In this document: positions 7,773-14,786 of the stretch, piece after piece | Position numbering within the stretch: position 1 is the first letter of the stretch | Layout: each line of letters starts with the position of its first letter | DNA from: an uncultured Eubacteriales bacterium | Lineage (GTDB): Bacteria > Bacillota > Clostridia > Oscillospirales > Acutalibacteraceae | Reading direction: 5' to 3' | NCBI GenBank assembly: GCA_902462035.1 | Contig: CABQAC010000009.1 | Span: 1-19,772 of the forward strand | DNA length: 19,772 bases | The notes under the pieces: generated by a model | The model's input: the letters and a program-made list of their open reading frames with translations, nothing else | What the model was told of the DNA's origin: nothing | Database searches by the model: none | Translations under genes and position numbers: made by a program

Positions 7773-8753
7773 TTACCATAGGCTGGTTTCGGTCAATTTC
7801 CGCGAAATCCGGTTGACCACAACTAGGAACGTGATATTGACCACCGAATTGAATAAGCCTACCGCCGCGCCGTAACTGTAATCCGCAAGCTGTAAGCCGG
7901 CGCGGTACACGTAACTGGAAATAACGTCCGCTTTCTCCATTGTCAAGGGATTATAAAGAAGGATGATTTTTTCAAACCCAACGCTTAACACATTGCCCAG
8001 CCGCATAATCAGCTGGATGGCAATGACCGGCACGATACCGGGCAGCGTCACATGCCAGATTCGTTGGAACCTTCCGGCGCCGTCCATATACGCCGCCTCA
8101 TAAAGGCCCGGATCCACTGACGAAAGGGTCGCGAGGTAAATGATGCTGCTCCAGCCGATTCCCTGCCAAATGCCGCTGCCGATAAAAATAGTATAGAATA
8201 AGTTCGGCTGCGACAGCAGGTTCACCCGGTCCGCCGCGCCGAACAGCATTCGGATATCGTTGAACAGGCCGTCCACCCGGCAAAAATCTGTGATCATGCC
8301 GCATACCACGACCATCGAGATAAAATGCGGCATATAGCTGATGGTCTGGACCGTCTTTTTATAGCCCCTCGCGGTCACTTCGTTGAGCAAGATGGCAAAA
8401 ATGATGGGCGTGGGGAACGAAAAAACGATGGAAAGCATGCTGATGGAAAAGGTGTTCCGGATGACGCGCCAGCAGTTGGGGCTTTCGAAAAAGCGGATAA
8501 AGTTTTCGAACCCGACCCATTCGCTTCCTGCGAAGCCTTTAAATAAGTTAAAATCCTGAAACGCGATCACCAAGCCGGGCATGGGGACATACTGGAAGAT
8601 TAAGTACCAAAGAAAAACCGGCAAAGCCAACAAATATAGGCCCTTATTTAATGTGAAATCTCTGGACAGCTTCTGAAACACATTCTGCTCGGTCGCTAGT
8701 GATGTGGGGTAGCGCGCGTTGACCGCGTCCGCTCCCGTGCGATGCCGTGCCAA
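7773..8753 (-). CDS. ABC sugar importer permease (LplB-like, CUT1 family)
   Basis: This is a 326-aa inner-membrane permease and the first gene of the minus-strand operon. It has hydrophobic segments from about residue 38 (GLYLLALPVFLWYLIFQYVP), an EAA loop at 219-238 (EAAYMDGAGRFQRIWHVTLP) and the typical C-terminal NRISRKLTETSLW. I chose a TTG start at 8753 because AAGGAGG lies 8 nt upstream. The frame stays open for 41 more codons to 8876, but that extension is Arg-rich, lies in the mRNA leader just after the predicted promoter, and has no ribosome-binding site. The partner permease follows after 19 nt. A divergent AraC-type membrane regulator is the likely controller. Confidence 0.92.
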   Translation of the reverse strand: MARHRTGADAVNARYPTSLATEQNVFQKLSRDFTLNKGLYLLALPVFLWYLIFQYVPMPGLVIAFQDFNLFKGFAGSEWVGFENFIRFFESPNCWRVIRNTFSISMLSIVFSFPTPIIFAILLNEVTARGYKKTVQTISYMPHFISMVVVCGMITDFCRVDGLFNDIRMLFGAADRVNLLSQPNLFYTIFIGSGIWQGIGWSSIIYLATLSSVDPGLYEAAYMDGAGRFQRIWHVTLPGIVPVIAIQLIMRLGNVLSVGFEKIILLYNPLTMEKADVISSYVYRAGLQLADYSYGAAVGLFNSVVNITFLVVVNRISRKLTETSLW

Positions 8754-8874
8754 GGAAACCCCCTCCTTAATTCTTAATTTTGTGATACCGGCAACGGTTA
8801 CGGTCGAAATCCCCCTTTGTCCTGGTCGGCACCGTGGAATCCCGAAACGCCTGTTGGCCCTTCTCTTTGTGTTC

Positions 8875-8904
8875 ATTATACCGGCGCCTTTCAGCCAATT
8901 ACAA
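8875..8904 (-). promoter_or_regulatory. Sigma-A promoter for the sugar importer operon
   Basis: On the minus strand, -35 TTGTAA (8904-8899) and a consensus -10 TATAAT (8880-8875) are 18 nt apart. The predicted transcript starts near 8868 and leaves a leader of about 115 nt before the first permease. Confidence 0.7.
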
Positions 8905-8918
8905 TTTGTATCGGCCGG

Positions 8919-8935
8919 TTTGAATGTGTTTCAAA
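8919..8935. promoter_or_regulatory. 17-bp inverted repeat, candidate operator
   Basis: TTTGAA-TGTGT-TTCAAA is a perfect inverted repeat. It lies 15-31 bp upstream of the importer promoter's -35 box, roughly -51 to -67 from the predicted start, a usual place for an activator. Which protein binds is unknown; the divergent AraC-type regulator is the obvious candidate. Confidence 0.45.
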
Positions 8936-9008
8936 TTCAGTTTTTATCAATCGTCTTTTCCAGAAAAATACATCCAATGGAACAGGTATGTTCTTTACAG
9001 AAAATAGA

Positions 9009-9089
9009 ATATGTTTTACGTCAAGACGATATGTTTTTGGGTAAATTCGATAGTTTTACGGATCACATTTCGTTGTTTCTATATGTTTT
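9009..9089. repeat. ATATGTTTT direct repeats in the divergent regulatory region
   Basis: ATATGTTTT occurs exactly at 9009-9017, 9029-9037 and 9081-9089, with a near copy ATAGTTTTACG at 9050-9060. The steps are about 20, 21 and 31 bp, close to two, two and three helical turns, so the copies would face the same side of the DNA. The last copy falls inside the spacer of the regulator's own promoter, which would suit autoregulation. Confidence 0.5.
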
Positions 9090-9101
9090 GTGTGTTACAA
9101 T
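9073..9101 (+). promoter_or_regulatory. Sigma-A promoter for the AraC-type regulator
   Basis: -35 TTGTTT (9073-9078), a 17-nt spacer and an extended -10 TGT-TACAAT (TG at 9093-9094, hexamer 9096-9101). The start is expected near 9108, about 45 nt before the TTG start codon. Confidence 0.75.
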
Positions 9102-9152
9102 AGAAGAAAACAAAACATATTCGAATTGTCAGAACGGTTGGAGGAGATTCGT

Positions 9153-11372
9153 TTGCCACATGCAGCTAAAGACAAAAAGAATTCGTTGCTTCGTTACTGG
9201 GCGGCTTTTTTGGCGTTTCTTCTTCCCGTCACGTTATTCGGTATTTTTATTTACCTCTACAATTTAAACGCCAACCAGAATTATATCGACCAAATGCGCC
9301 TTTACTCGTTTCAGCAAGCCTCCACCCAGCTGGGCTATATCTTCGAACAGTCCAAAAACCTGGCCGCGGACGCAAACCTTGCACCGCCTTCTTCTGTTTT
9401 TCCGCAAACCGGGCCGCTGTCGGAGGAGGAACAAATCGTTTTAGAAAAGCTCAACGAGCTGGAAAAGCAGGCGGTGGTGGAAAGCCAGGCCTTTTATTAT
9501 GTCCGCGGCCAAGCCGGCCTGTACAGCAGCGGCGGACGGAAAACGTATGAGCAATTTCAAATGGATCACAGCGGCTATAATTTTACCTACGCCCGGTTTT
9601 TTTCCCAGCTCAACCAGGCGGAAGCGTCCTATGTCTGCCGCATTCCGTCCTATGACAACACAAGCGCCCTGATCGCGGTGCTCTGCCCCTTTGCCACACG
9701 GCGGGGCTTAAGCGACATCGACGTGTTTTTTTTAATCGAAGAAGATATTTTAATGGAAAAGTTCGAACAATATTTCGGCGATTCCAAAGGCGAGGTCTAT
9801 GTCTATACCAACCGGCTCAATATTGTCCTAAGCACCCAGCAGCCGGTGCCGCCCATCGAGTCTCTGCTCCGGTACAAGGGCCTGGGGCTGATTTTTCCTC
9901 CCGATTCCGACGAAGTCGCGCTGCGGCACACGGTCAACAACAGCCTGAACATCGTCAGCATTATGTCAAGGAACGAGTTCTATCAGGAACTGCGCCGCAA
10001 CCAGGGCATGCTCATCCTGCTGATCACCGTAATGATTGTTTGCTGCGTCATCATCGCGGTTCTCGGCGTCAGGCATACTTACCAGCCCCTCCGGCGCCTG
10101 ACACAGGATATCCTCGGCGCCAACGGACCGCGCAAACATAAAGACAATTTGGAGCTGATCCGCGAAGCGTTCGACACCTCCCAGGAGCGAAGCCGCAGCC
10201 TGATGAATCAAATCAGCAGTCAAAATAAAATGCTTTCCAGCCAGTTTGTCCTGCGGCTGATCAGCGGCAAGTTTAAAAGTATGGAGGAAATCCACTACCA
10301 CGCCCGCTGCTTTGGCTTGACCGTGGAACGCCAATATTGGGTCGTGATGCAGCTGGTCATTCCCCCATTCCCCGGCTCGCGTCAAATGATCGACAAGCTG
10401 TTGGAGGACAGCGGGAATTTTCAGTCCCCCGGCGTCATCGGCCTGTATTCCGAATTTTTAATGCATCCCGGCATTTGCTGTCTTTTCCACTTCGACTGCG
10501 ACGGCAGCGCGCAGCAATTCTGCGAGGATTTGGCCGAACGGCTTTGCCAGTTTGTGCAGGGCGAGGGGCTGCAGTCGTTTCAAATCGGCGTGGGCTCCCC
10601 CTGTACCAACCCGATGGACGCCAGGCGTTCTTCTTACGAGGCGGACGCCGCGATGGAAGACGGCGCCAAGGACGATAACCGCTACCTGTATTTTTACCAG
10701 CCGGGTCAGCTTGCGCAGACGGACGACTTTTCTATTCCGGTTATGGAAAAATCGGTGCTCGCCAACGGAATTTCTCACGGCGATACCGACGTGGCCCTTC
10801 AGGCGCTGGATATGCTGATCGATTACATCGAAGCTTCCTCTCATTCTTTTTTGCTGGTCCGCTATCACTGCAGCGAACTGACCAACCTGCTGCTGCGCCT
10901 GGCGCAGACGAACGGAATCCCCTACCGTCAAAAAAACTGGACGGCGCTGGCGGCCTATGATAACCTCGACTTGTTCCGGCGTTCCTCGCGGGAATTGACC
11001 GAACACCTGTGCCTGCAAATTCAGGAACGCCAGGAACTGGATAATATTATGAAAAAGGGAGAGGTCCTGACCTTTATCGCCCAAAATTTTACCCGGGACG
11101 ATTTTTCTCTGGATTTGACCGCCAGTTCCTTGAATCTGACCAAATCAAAAATCAGCGCGATTCTGAAGGAAGACATCGGTATGGGTTTTCCGCAGTATAT
11201 CTCGATGCTGCGTATCAATGAAGTAAAACGGCAGCTGGTGGAAACGAAAAAGCCCATTCAAGACGTGATTCGGGATGTGGGGTATCTGGATGTTTCCAAC
11301 TTCATCCGCCGTTTTAAAAACCTGGAAGGCATGACGCCGGGCCAATACCGCACCTTAAACCAAAAAGAGTGA
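9153..11372 (+). CDS. Membrane-anchored AraC-family transcriptional regulator
   Basis: This 739-aa protein has two transmembrane helices. The first is at about residues 14-37 (RYWAAFLAFLLPVTLFGIFIYLYNL) and the second at about 286-306 (MLILLITVMIVCCVIIAVLGV). Between them lies an extracellular sensor of about 245 aa, probably Cache-like. A cytoplasmic region follows, ending in an AraC double helix-turn-helix at about 645-735 (second HTH IQDVIRDVGYLDVSNFIRRFKN, then GMTPGQYR). This layout is common for regulators next to LplABC-type importers. The start is TTG at 9153, 6 nt after GGAGGAG. The frame extends 21 codons upstream, but that stretch lies in the predicted 5' leader and an ATG at 9090 would sit inside the promoter. 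It is divergent from the importer operon and probably senses the sugar, or the loaded binding protein, outside the cell. Confidence 0.9.
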   Translation: MPHAAKDKKNSLLRYWAAFLAFLLPVTLFGIFIYLYNLNANQNYIDQMRLYSFQQASTQLGYIFEQSKNLAADANLAPPSSVFPQTGPLSEEEQIVLEKLNELEKQAVVESQAFYYVRGQAGLYSSGGRKTYEQFQMDHSGYNFTYARFFSQLNQAEASYVCRIPSYDNTSALIAVLCPFATRRGLSDIDVFFLIEEDILMEKFEQYFGDSKGEVYVYTNRLNIVLSTQQPVPPIESLLRYKGLGLIFPPDSDEVALRHTVNNSLNIVSIMSRNEFYQELRRNQGMLILLITVMIVCCVIIAVLGVRHTYQPLRRLTQDILGANGPRKHKDNLELIREAFDTSQERSRSLMNQISSQNKMLSSQFVLRLISGKFKSMEEIHYHARCFGLTVERQYWVVMQLVIPPFPGSRQMIDKLLEDSGNFQSPGVIGLYSEFLMHPGICCLFHFDCDGSAQQFCEDLAERLCQFVQGEGLQSFQIGVGSPCTNPMDARRSSYEADAAMEDGAKDDNRYLYFYQPGQLAQTDDFSIPVMEKSVLANGISHGDTDVALQALDMLIDYIEASSHSFLLVRYHCSELTNLLLRLAQTNGIPYRQKNWTALAAYDNLDLFRRSSRELTEHLCLQIQERQELDNIMKKGEVLTFIAQNFTRDDFSLDLTASSLNLTKSKISAILKEDIGMGFPQYISMLRINEVKRQLVETKKPIQDVIRDVGYLDVSNFIRRFKNLEGMTPGQYRTLNQKE

Positions 11373-11562
11373 CCCTCTGCGCCCCCAAACACGGGCGCTT
11401 GGCACATTGGCTTGATCAAGCTGCCGTCCAAAAGCCCCATACACGGTTTCAAGCCGGCCGTTCCGGCGGCGTATACGGCCCCCCTGGCCCAGTCTGCACG
11501 CGGCTTTACCCTTTCCCCCGCGGGAATGGAGCGAAGGATGGGCAAAAAAATACTATGTCTAA
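11373..11562. other. 190-bp non-coding stretch with small palindromes
   Basis: I see no gene here; the short open frames on both strands have no ribosome-binding site or recognisable protein character. It holds a GCGCCC/GGGCGC hairpin (11379-11398), a perfect 12-bp palindrome GCTTGATCAAGC (11410-11421) and a GGCCGT/ACGGCC pair (11456-11480). It is probably a long structured 3' untranslated region of the regulator mRNA. Confidence 0.4.
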
Positions 11563-11597
11563 CCCTGGCATCCTTAGCGGATACCAGGGCTTTTTTT
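11563..11597 (+). terminator. Rho-independent terminator
   Basis: CCCTGGCATCC and GGATACCAGGG form an 11-bp stem with one C-A mismatch and a TTAGC loop, followed by C and seven T. It lies 190 bp past the regulator stop and insulates the protease unit. Confidence 0.85.
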
Positions 11598-11614
11598 CAC
11601 CCCAAAAAAGCTAC

Positions 11615-11637
11615 TTGCATAAAATTATTTGCATAAA
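11615..11637. repeat. TTGCATAAA direct repeats upstream of the protease promoter
   Basis: TTGCATAAA occurs at 11615-11623 and 11629-11637, a 14-bp period, ending 19 bp before the -35 box of the protease promoter. This is a candidate site for an activator or repressor. A second pair, TACAAGAA at 11691-11698 and 11706-11713, lies in the leader. Confidence 0.4.
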
Positions 11638-11656
11638 TGTTATTTTTCTGGTTTTA

Positions 11657-11685
11657 TTGACAAACAAGAAAGGAATGGATATACT
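11657..11685 (+). promoter_or_regulatory. Consensus sigma-A promoter for the protease unit
   Basis: Perfect -35 TTGACA (11657-11662), 17-nt spacer and -10 TATACT (11680-11685). The start is expected near 11692, giving a leader of about 70 nt. Confidence 0.85.
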
Positions 11686-11763
11686 GTATTTACAAGAACC
11701 GGTAATACAAGAATGGTATGTTTCCCATTTAAAATATACAGAAAATCAAAGGAGGAGAAGAGC

Positions 11764-13029
11764 ATGTCCAAAGGAATTTTATTGCGCAAATGGGTCTCTG
11801 CGGGGCTTGCCGCAGCGCTTCTGGCAATGGGCGGTTCGGCTGCCTTCGGCGTAACCGCAGGGGAGCTTCCCCTGCCTGAACCCACCTTTGCCGAAAAACA
11901 GGACCAAGCGGTGCGGGCGTATGCAAACCTGCTCGATTCCTTTGGCTATGCCCCAAACCGCGTCTACCCCGCCAGCTACGCGGGCGCTTACTTAAATAGC
12001 GACGGCCAGCTGGTGGTCAAGTCCACCTCCACCTCCTTAGGCGCCAAGCAGTCCTTTCGCATGGCATCCCAAAACCCAAACATCCTGGTAGAGCAAGCGG
12101 AATATTCCTACAGCGAGTTGAAAGACATTCAGGATACGATTTTTGAGTATATGGAAGCGCATCCTGTGGAAGGAAGGCTCCCCATCCGCCGGTGCGGTAT
12201 CGCCAATAGAGCTAATAGGATCAACGTCTATCTATCAGAACTGACGGAAGAAAATATCGCGATGGTCCGCGCCGTAGCTGATTCCCCTGCCATGCGGTTT
12301 TACCAAATAGAGGAATGCGTTTCGCAAAGCGCTGATACCGTTGATGCGCGCCAACCTTCGAAGTTAACAAAATGGTCTTATTTTCATAACGCATCGGATT
12401 TTAATATCAGCCGGTCAATGGTAACACAGCTCTATAGCGGCAGTGAGATTAGAACGCAAACGACCTCTAACACGATTACCGGAATGAGTGTGGGTTACCG
12501 GGCAAAAAAGCAAATAACCGCCACAACGTACGAGTACGGCTTTGTCACGGCAGGCCATGGAACCAAGGGCAACGGAAATGTTTATAATACCTCTCTTGAA
12601 AATATTGGAACCGTCACGTCAAGGCTTTTTAACGCAATGGCGGACGTCGCCTTTGTCAAGATGAACAGCAATGTTACGGTATTTAATATGATTGCAAATC
12701 AAACAGGCACGGTAAATAGTGGGTATATGACGCCTATGGAAGATGCTATTATTTATAAATCTGGCTTTGCAGGAGGTGTAAGCGGAGGTAAGGTAGTGTT
12801 AGAAACCTGCGACGATTATGCCCCATTAGATGTCAATGTGCGCGATGTGATGATTTCTTTTAATAACGGGGTGGTACCCGGAGACAGCGGCGGAATCGTT
12901 TATTGCCGAAACGCAAACGGAACCAATACCATTGTCGGGATAGTAAGCGGAACTTATTACGGTTCTTATATGGCTACGGTAAAGGCGTCCAACATCGCTT
13001 ATTACGCCGCAGTCACCACCAATTACTAA
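11764..13029 (+). CDS. Secreted streptogrisin-like S1 serine protease with pro-domain
   Basis: This 421-aa preproprotein begins with a Sec signal peptide (about residues 1-32; basic MSKGILLRK, hydrophobic AGLAAALLAMGG, likely cut after VTA). A pro-domain of about 150-180 residues follows, holding C144 and C185. The C-terminal part from about residue 200 is a chymotrypsin-fold protease with all triad motifs: TAGH (H265), DVAF (D294) and GDSGG (S375). The 29-residue gap between His and Asp fits the compact streptogrisin/alpha-lytic type. C349 and C381 could form a disulfide. The ATG at 11764 has AAGGAGGAG upstream; an in-frame extension back to 11629 crosses the promoter and is rejected. Base composition drops from about 57% GC in the signal and pro region to about 45% in the protease domain (hand count). 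The downstream gene encodes a pro-domain look-alike with no terminator between. Confidence 0.9.
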   Translation: MSKGILLRKWVSAGLAAALLAMGGSAAFGVTAGELPLPEPTFAEKQDQAVRAYANLLDSFGYAPNRVYPASYAGAYLNSDGQLVVKSTSTSLGAKQSFRMASQNPNILVEQAEYSYSELKDIQDTIFEYMEAHPVEGRLPIRRCGIANRANRINVYLSELTEENIAMVRAVADSPAMRFYQIEECVSQSADTVDARQPSKLTKWSYFHNASDFNISRSMVTQLYSGSEIRTQTTSNTITGMSVGYRAKKQITATTYEYGFVTAGHGTKGNGNVYNTSLENIGTVTSRLFNAMADVAFVKMNSNVTVFNMIANQTGTVNSGYMTPMEDAIIYKSGFAGGVSGGKVVLETCDDYAPLDVNVRDVMISFNNGVVPGDSGGIVYCRNANGTNTIVGIVSGTYYGSYMATVKASNIAYYAAVTTNY

Positions 13030-13091
13030 CAGAAACCATCCAGGGCAGCCGCGCCGCCTTCCACCGGAACCTGCGAAGGGAGGTCATAACC

Positions 13092-13694
13092 ATGAAGACA
13101 TGGCCGCAAAACGCCAAGCGCCGCCTGGTGTTCTTTTTGGGCCTTGCTGTAATTTTGTCCGCCGCAGCGGCATGTATTGTGCTTTTCTGCCTGCCAAAGC
13201 CAATTGTGGACGTCGGGCTGATAAACGGCGATCAGACCGATTTTGAACGGTACGCCGCTCATTTTCCCAACCAAGATCCGCGCGAATTCCCCGAATACTA
13301 CGCCGGAACTTACCACGAGCTTTCCGGCGAAATGGTTTTTGTCATCCGCCCCAACCACGAGTATATGGACCCGGTGGACGAAATCCGGGAGCTGACCGGC
13401 AACCCAAACGTACGGATTGATTACGCGATTTATACCGAGGAATTTTTAAACGGCGCGAGGAGCGTGATTGGGGGATACGCGGGCACCCACCCGGACGCGG
13501 ACGACCCGTTTTGCATCGTAGGTGTTGCGGGTCCGGACGGCAGCGGCCTGGACGGCAACCGCGTGACCGTAATTTCCAGTAAAAAATGGACGCGTCAAAA
13601 AATCCAGCAATTTAACGAACACTTTGGAATCTACAGCCAATGCGTCGTTTTCGCCTCCATCTCGCCAGCCGTGGAAAGCCAACCCATTCCATAA
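13092..13694 (+). CDS. Membrane-anchored stand-alone homologue of the protease pro-domain
   Basis: This 200-aa protein has a basic N-terminus, one hydrophobic segment at about residues 11-34 and no obvious signal peptidase site, so the rest should face outside. C28 after AAA is a weak lipobox. Residues 66-190 align by eye with residues 66-188 of the upstream protease's pro-domain: FPEYYAGTY matches YPASYAGAY, NPNVRIDYAIYT matches NPNILVEQAEYS, and NRVTVIS matches NRINVYLS. C141 and C184 match C144 and C185. No protease motifs are present. I chose the ATG at 13092, 6 nt after AAGGGAGGTC; the frame is open back to 12903 inside the protease gene but without a start signal. It lies 62 bp after the protease with no terminator between, so it is probably cotranscribed. 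I infer a tethered foldase, inhibitor or immunity protein for the protease. Confidence 0.8.
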   Translation: MKTWPQNAKRRLVFFLGLAVILSAAAACIVLFCLPKPIVDVGLINGDQTDFERYAAHFPNQDPREFPEYYAGTYHELSGEMVFVIRPNHEYMDPVDEIRELTGNPNVRIDYAIYTEEFLNGARSVIGGYAGTHPDADDPFCIVGVAGPDGSGLDGNRVTVISSKKWTRQKIQQFNEHFGIYSQCVVFASISPAVESQPIP

Positions 13695-13711
13695 AATGAA
13701 CTTCTTTTTGG

Positions 13712-13738
13712 CCGGCGGCATACCCGCCGGTCTTTTTT
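13712..13738 (+). terminator. Rho-independent terminator of the protease unit
   Basis: CCGGCGG-CATAC-CCGCCGG forms a perfect 7-bp GC stem, extended by a G-T pair, and is followed by C and six T. It starts 17 bp after the pro-domain homologue's stop. Confidence 0.9.
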
Positions 13739-13765
13739 GTTCTGCCCAAACCCGGAAGCGCGCTC

Positions 13766-13794
13766 TTGTAATTCCGATTGTTTTCCTGTATGAT
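13766..13794 (+). promoter_or_regulatory. Sigma-A promoter for the ABC exporter genes
   Basis: -35 TTGTAA (13766-13771), 17-nt spacer and -10 TATGAT (13789-13794). The start is expected near 13801, about 37 nt before the ATPase ATG. Confidence 0.7.
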
Positions 13795-13837
13795 GAAAAA
13801 CGGTAATATCACAATCCGCAAAGAATGGAGCGTGCAT

Positions 13838-14749
13838 ATGGAACTGAAGTTGGAACAGATTACCAAAAGTTTCGGGGAAAAACAGGTGCTCAGGGGAATT
13901 TCCCTTGCGGTGGAAAGCGGTAAGGCGCTGGGCCTGCTGGGCCGGAACGGCGCGGGCAAAACCACCGCCATCCGCATCGTGATGGGCGTTTTCCCCAGCG
14001 ACAGCGGCGCTGTACTGCTGGATGGCCGCCCCATCGACCGGAGCAAGCTGCAAATCGGCTATCTGCCGGAGGAACGCGGACTATACCCCAAAAAGCTTAT
14101 TATGGAACAGCTGCTTTACCTGGCCAGCCTGCACGGGTTGAGCCGCAGCCAGGGCAAAGCCGCGGCCATGCGCTGGCTGGAGCGGCTGGGCATGGCGGAA
14201 TACAAGGATAAAAAGCTGGATACCCTCTCCAAAGGCAACCAGCAAAAAATTCAGCTTGTCGCTACCCTGATTGCGGATCCCGAAATCGTGATTTTGGACG
14301 AGCCCTTTTCCGGCCTGGATCCGGTCAACGCCATGCTGCTTAAGGATATTGTCAAAGAATTGATTGCGGCTGGCAAAATCGTGCTGTTTTCCAGCCACCA
14401 GATGAACTATGTGGAAGAATTCTGCGACCAAATTGCCATCCTGAACGGCGGCAACCTGGTGCTTTCCGGCAATATTCGGGACATCAAGCGCAGCTACGAC
14501 CGCACCCGGATTCTCATCTCCTCCACCCAGGCGGAACAGCTGGCCGCCCATCTGCGCGGCCAGCTGCCCCAGGTGGTCCGCAGCGCGGAATGCCGCGGCA
14601 ACGTCCTCTCCGTCCATTTAGACCAAGAGGACAGCAAAGCCGCCCTGCTGCGCAGCATCGCGGGGAGCGGTTTCGATGTGGACGAGGTCAAGGTTTACGA
14701 ACCTTCCCTGAACGACATCTTCGTCCAGTATACGGAGGAAAAGGCCTGA
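13838..14749 (+). CDS. ABC transporter ATP-binding protein (NatA-like)
   Basis: This 303-aa ATPase has Walker A GRNGAGKTT (residues 35-43), IGYLPEERGLYP in the Q-loop region (Glu in place of the usual Gln, typical of NatA-like ATPases), signature LSKGNQQ (130-136), Walker B IVILDE (150-155) and the H-loop histidine in SSHQM (H187). The C-terminal 80 residues form the extra domain usual in NatA-type exporters. The ATG at 13838 has GGAG 7 nt upstream; the frame runs 20 codons further back, into the promoter. The membrane partner follows after 37 bp. NatA/NatB relatives export sodium, drugs or peptides; the substrate here is unknown. It lies directly after the protease unit but has its own promoter, so a functional link to it is only possible. 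Confidence 0.93.
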   Translation: MELKLEQITKSFGEKQVLRGISLAVESGKALGLLGRNGAGKTTAIRIVMGVFPSDSGAVLLDGRPIDRSKLQIGYLPEERGLYPKKLIMEQLLYLASLHGLSRSQGKAAAMRWLERLGMAEYKDKKLDTLSKGNQQKIQLVATLIADPEIVILDEPFSGLDPVNAMLLKDIVKELIAAGKIVLFSSHQMNYVEEFCDQIAILNGGNLVLSGNIRDIKRSYDRTRILISSTQAEQLAAHLRGQLPQVVRSAECRGNVLSVHLDQEDSKAALLRSIAGSGFDVDEVKVYEPSLNDIFVQYTEEKA

Positions 14750-14786
14750 CCGGCCCTTATTTTAACTGGAAAGGCGCGGTATTGAA

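Noticed and set aside
8754..8876. 41-codon N-terminal extension of the first permease
   Set aside because: It lies in the mRNA leader just after the predicted promoter, lacks a ribosome-binding site and is not hydrophobic; the TTG at 8753 has AAGGAGG at the right distance.
12903..13091. N-terminal extension of the pro-domain homologue overlapping the protease gene
   Set aside because: The extension is Arg/His-rich, has no ribosome-binding site and would hide the membrane anchor; the ATG at 13092 has a strong site.
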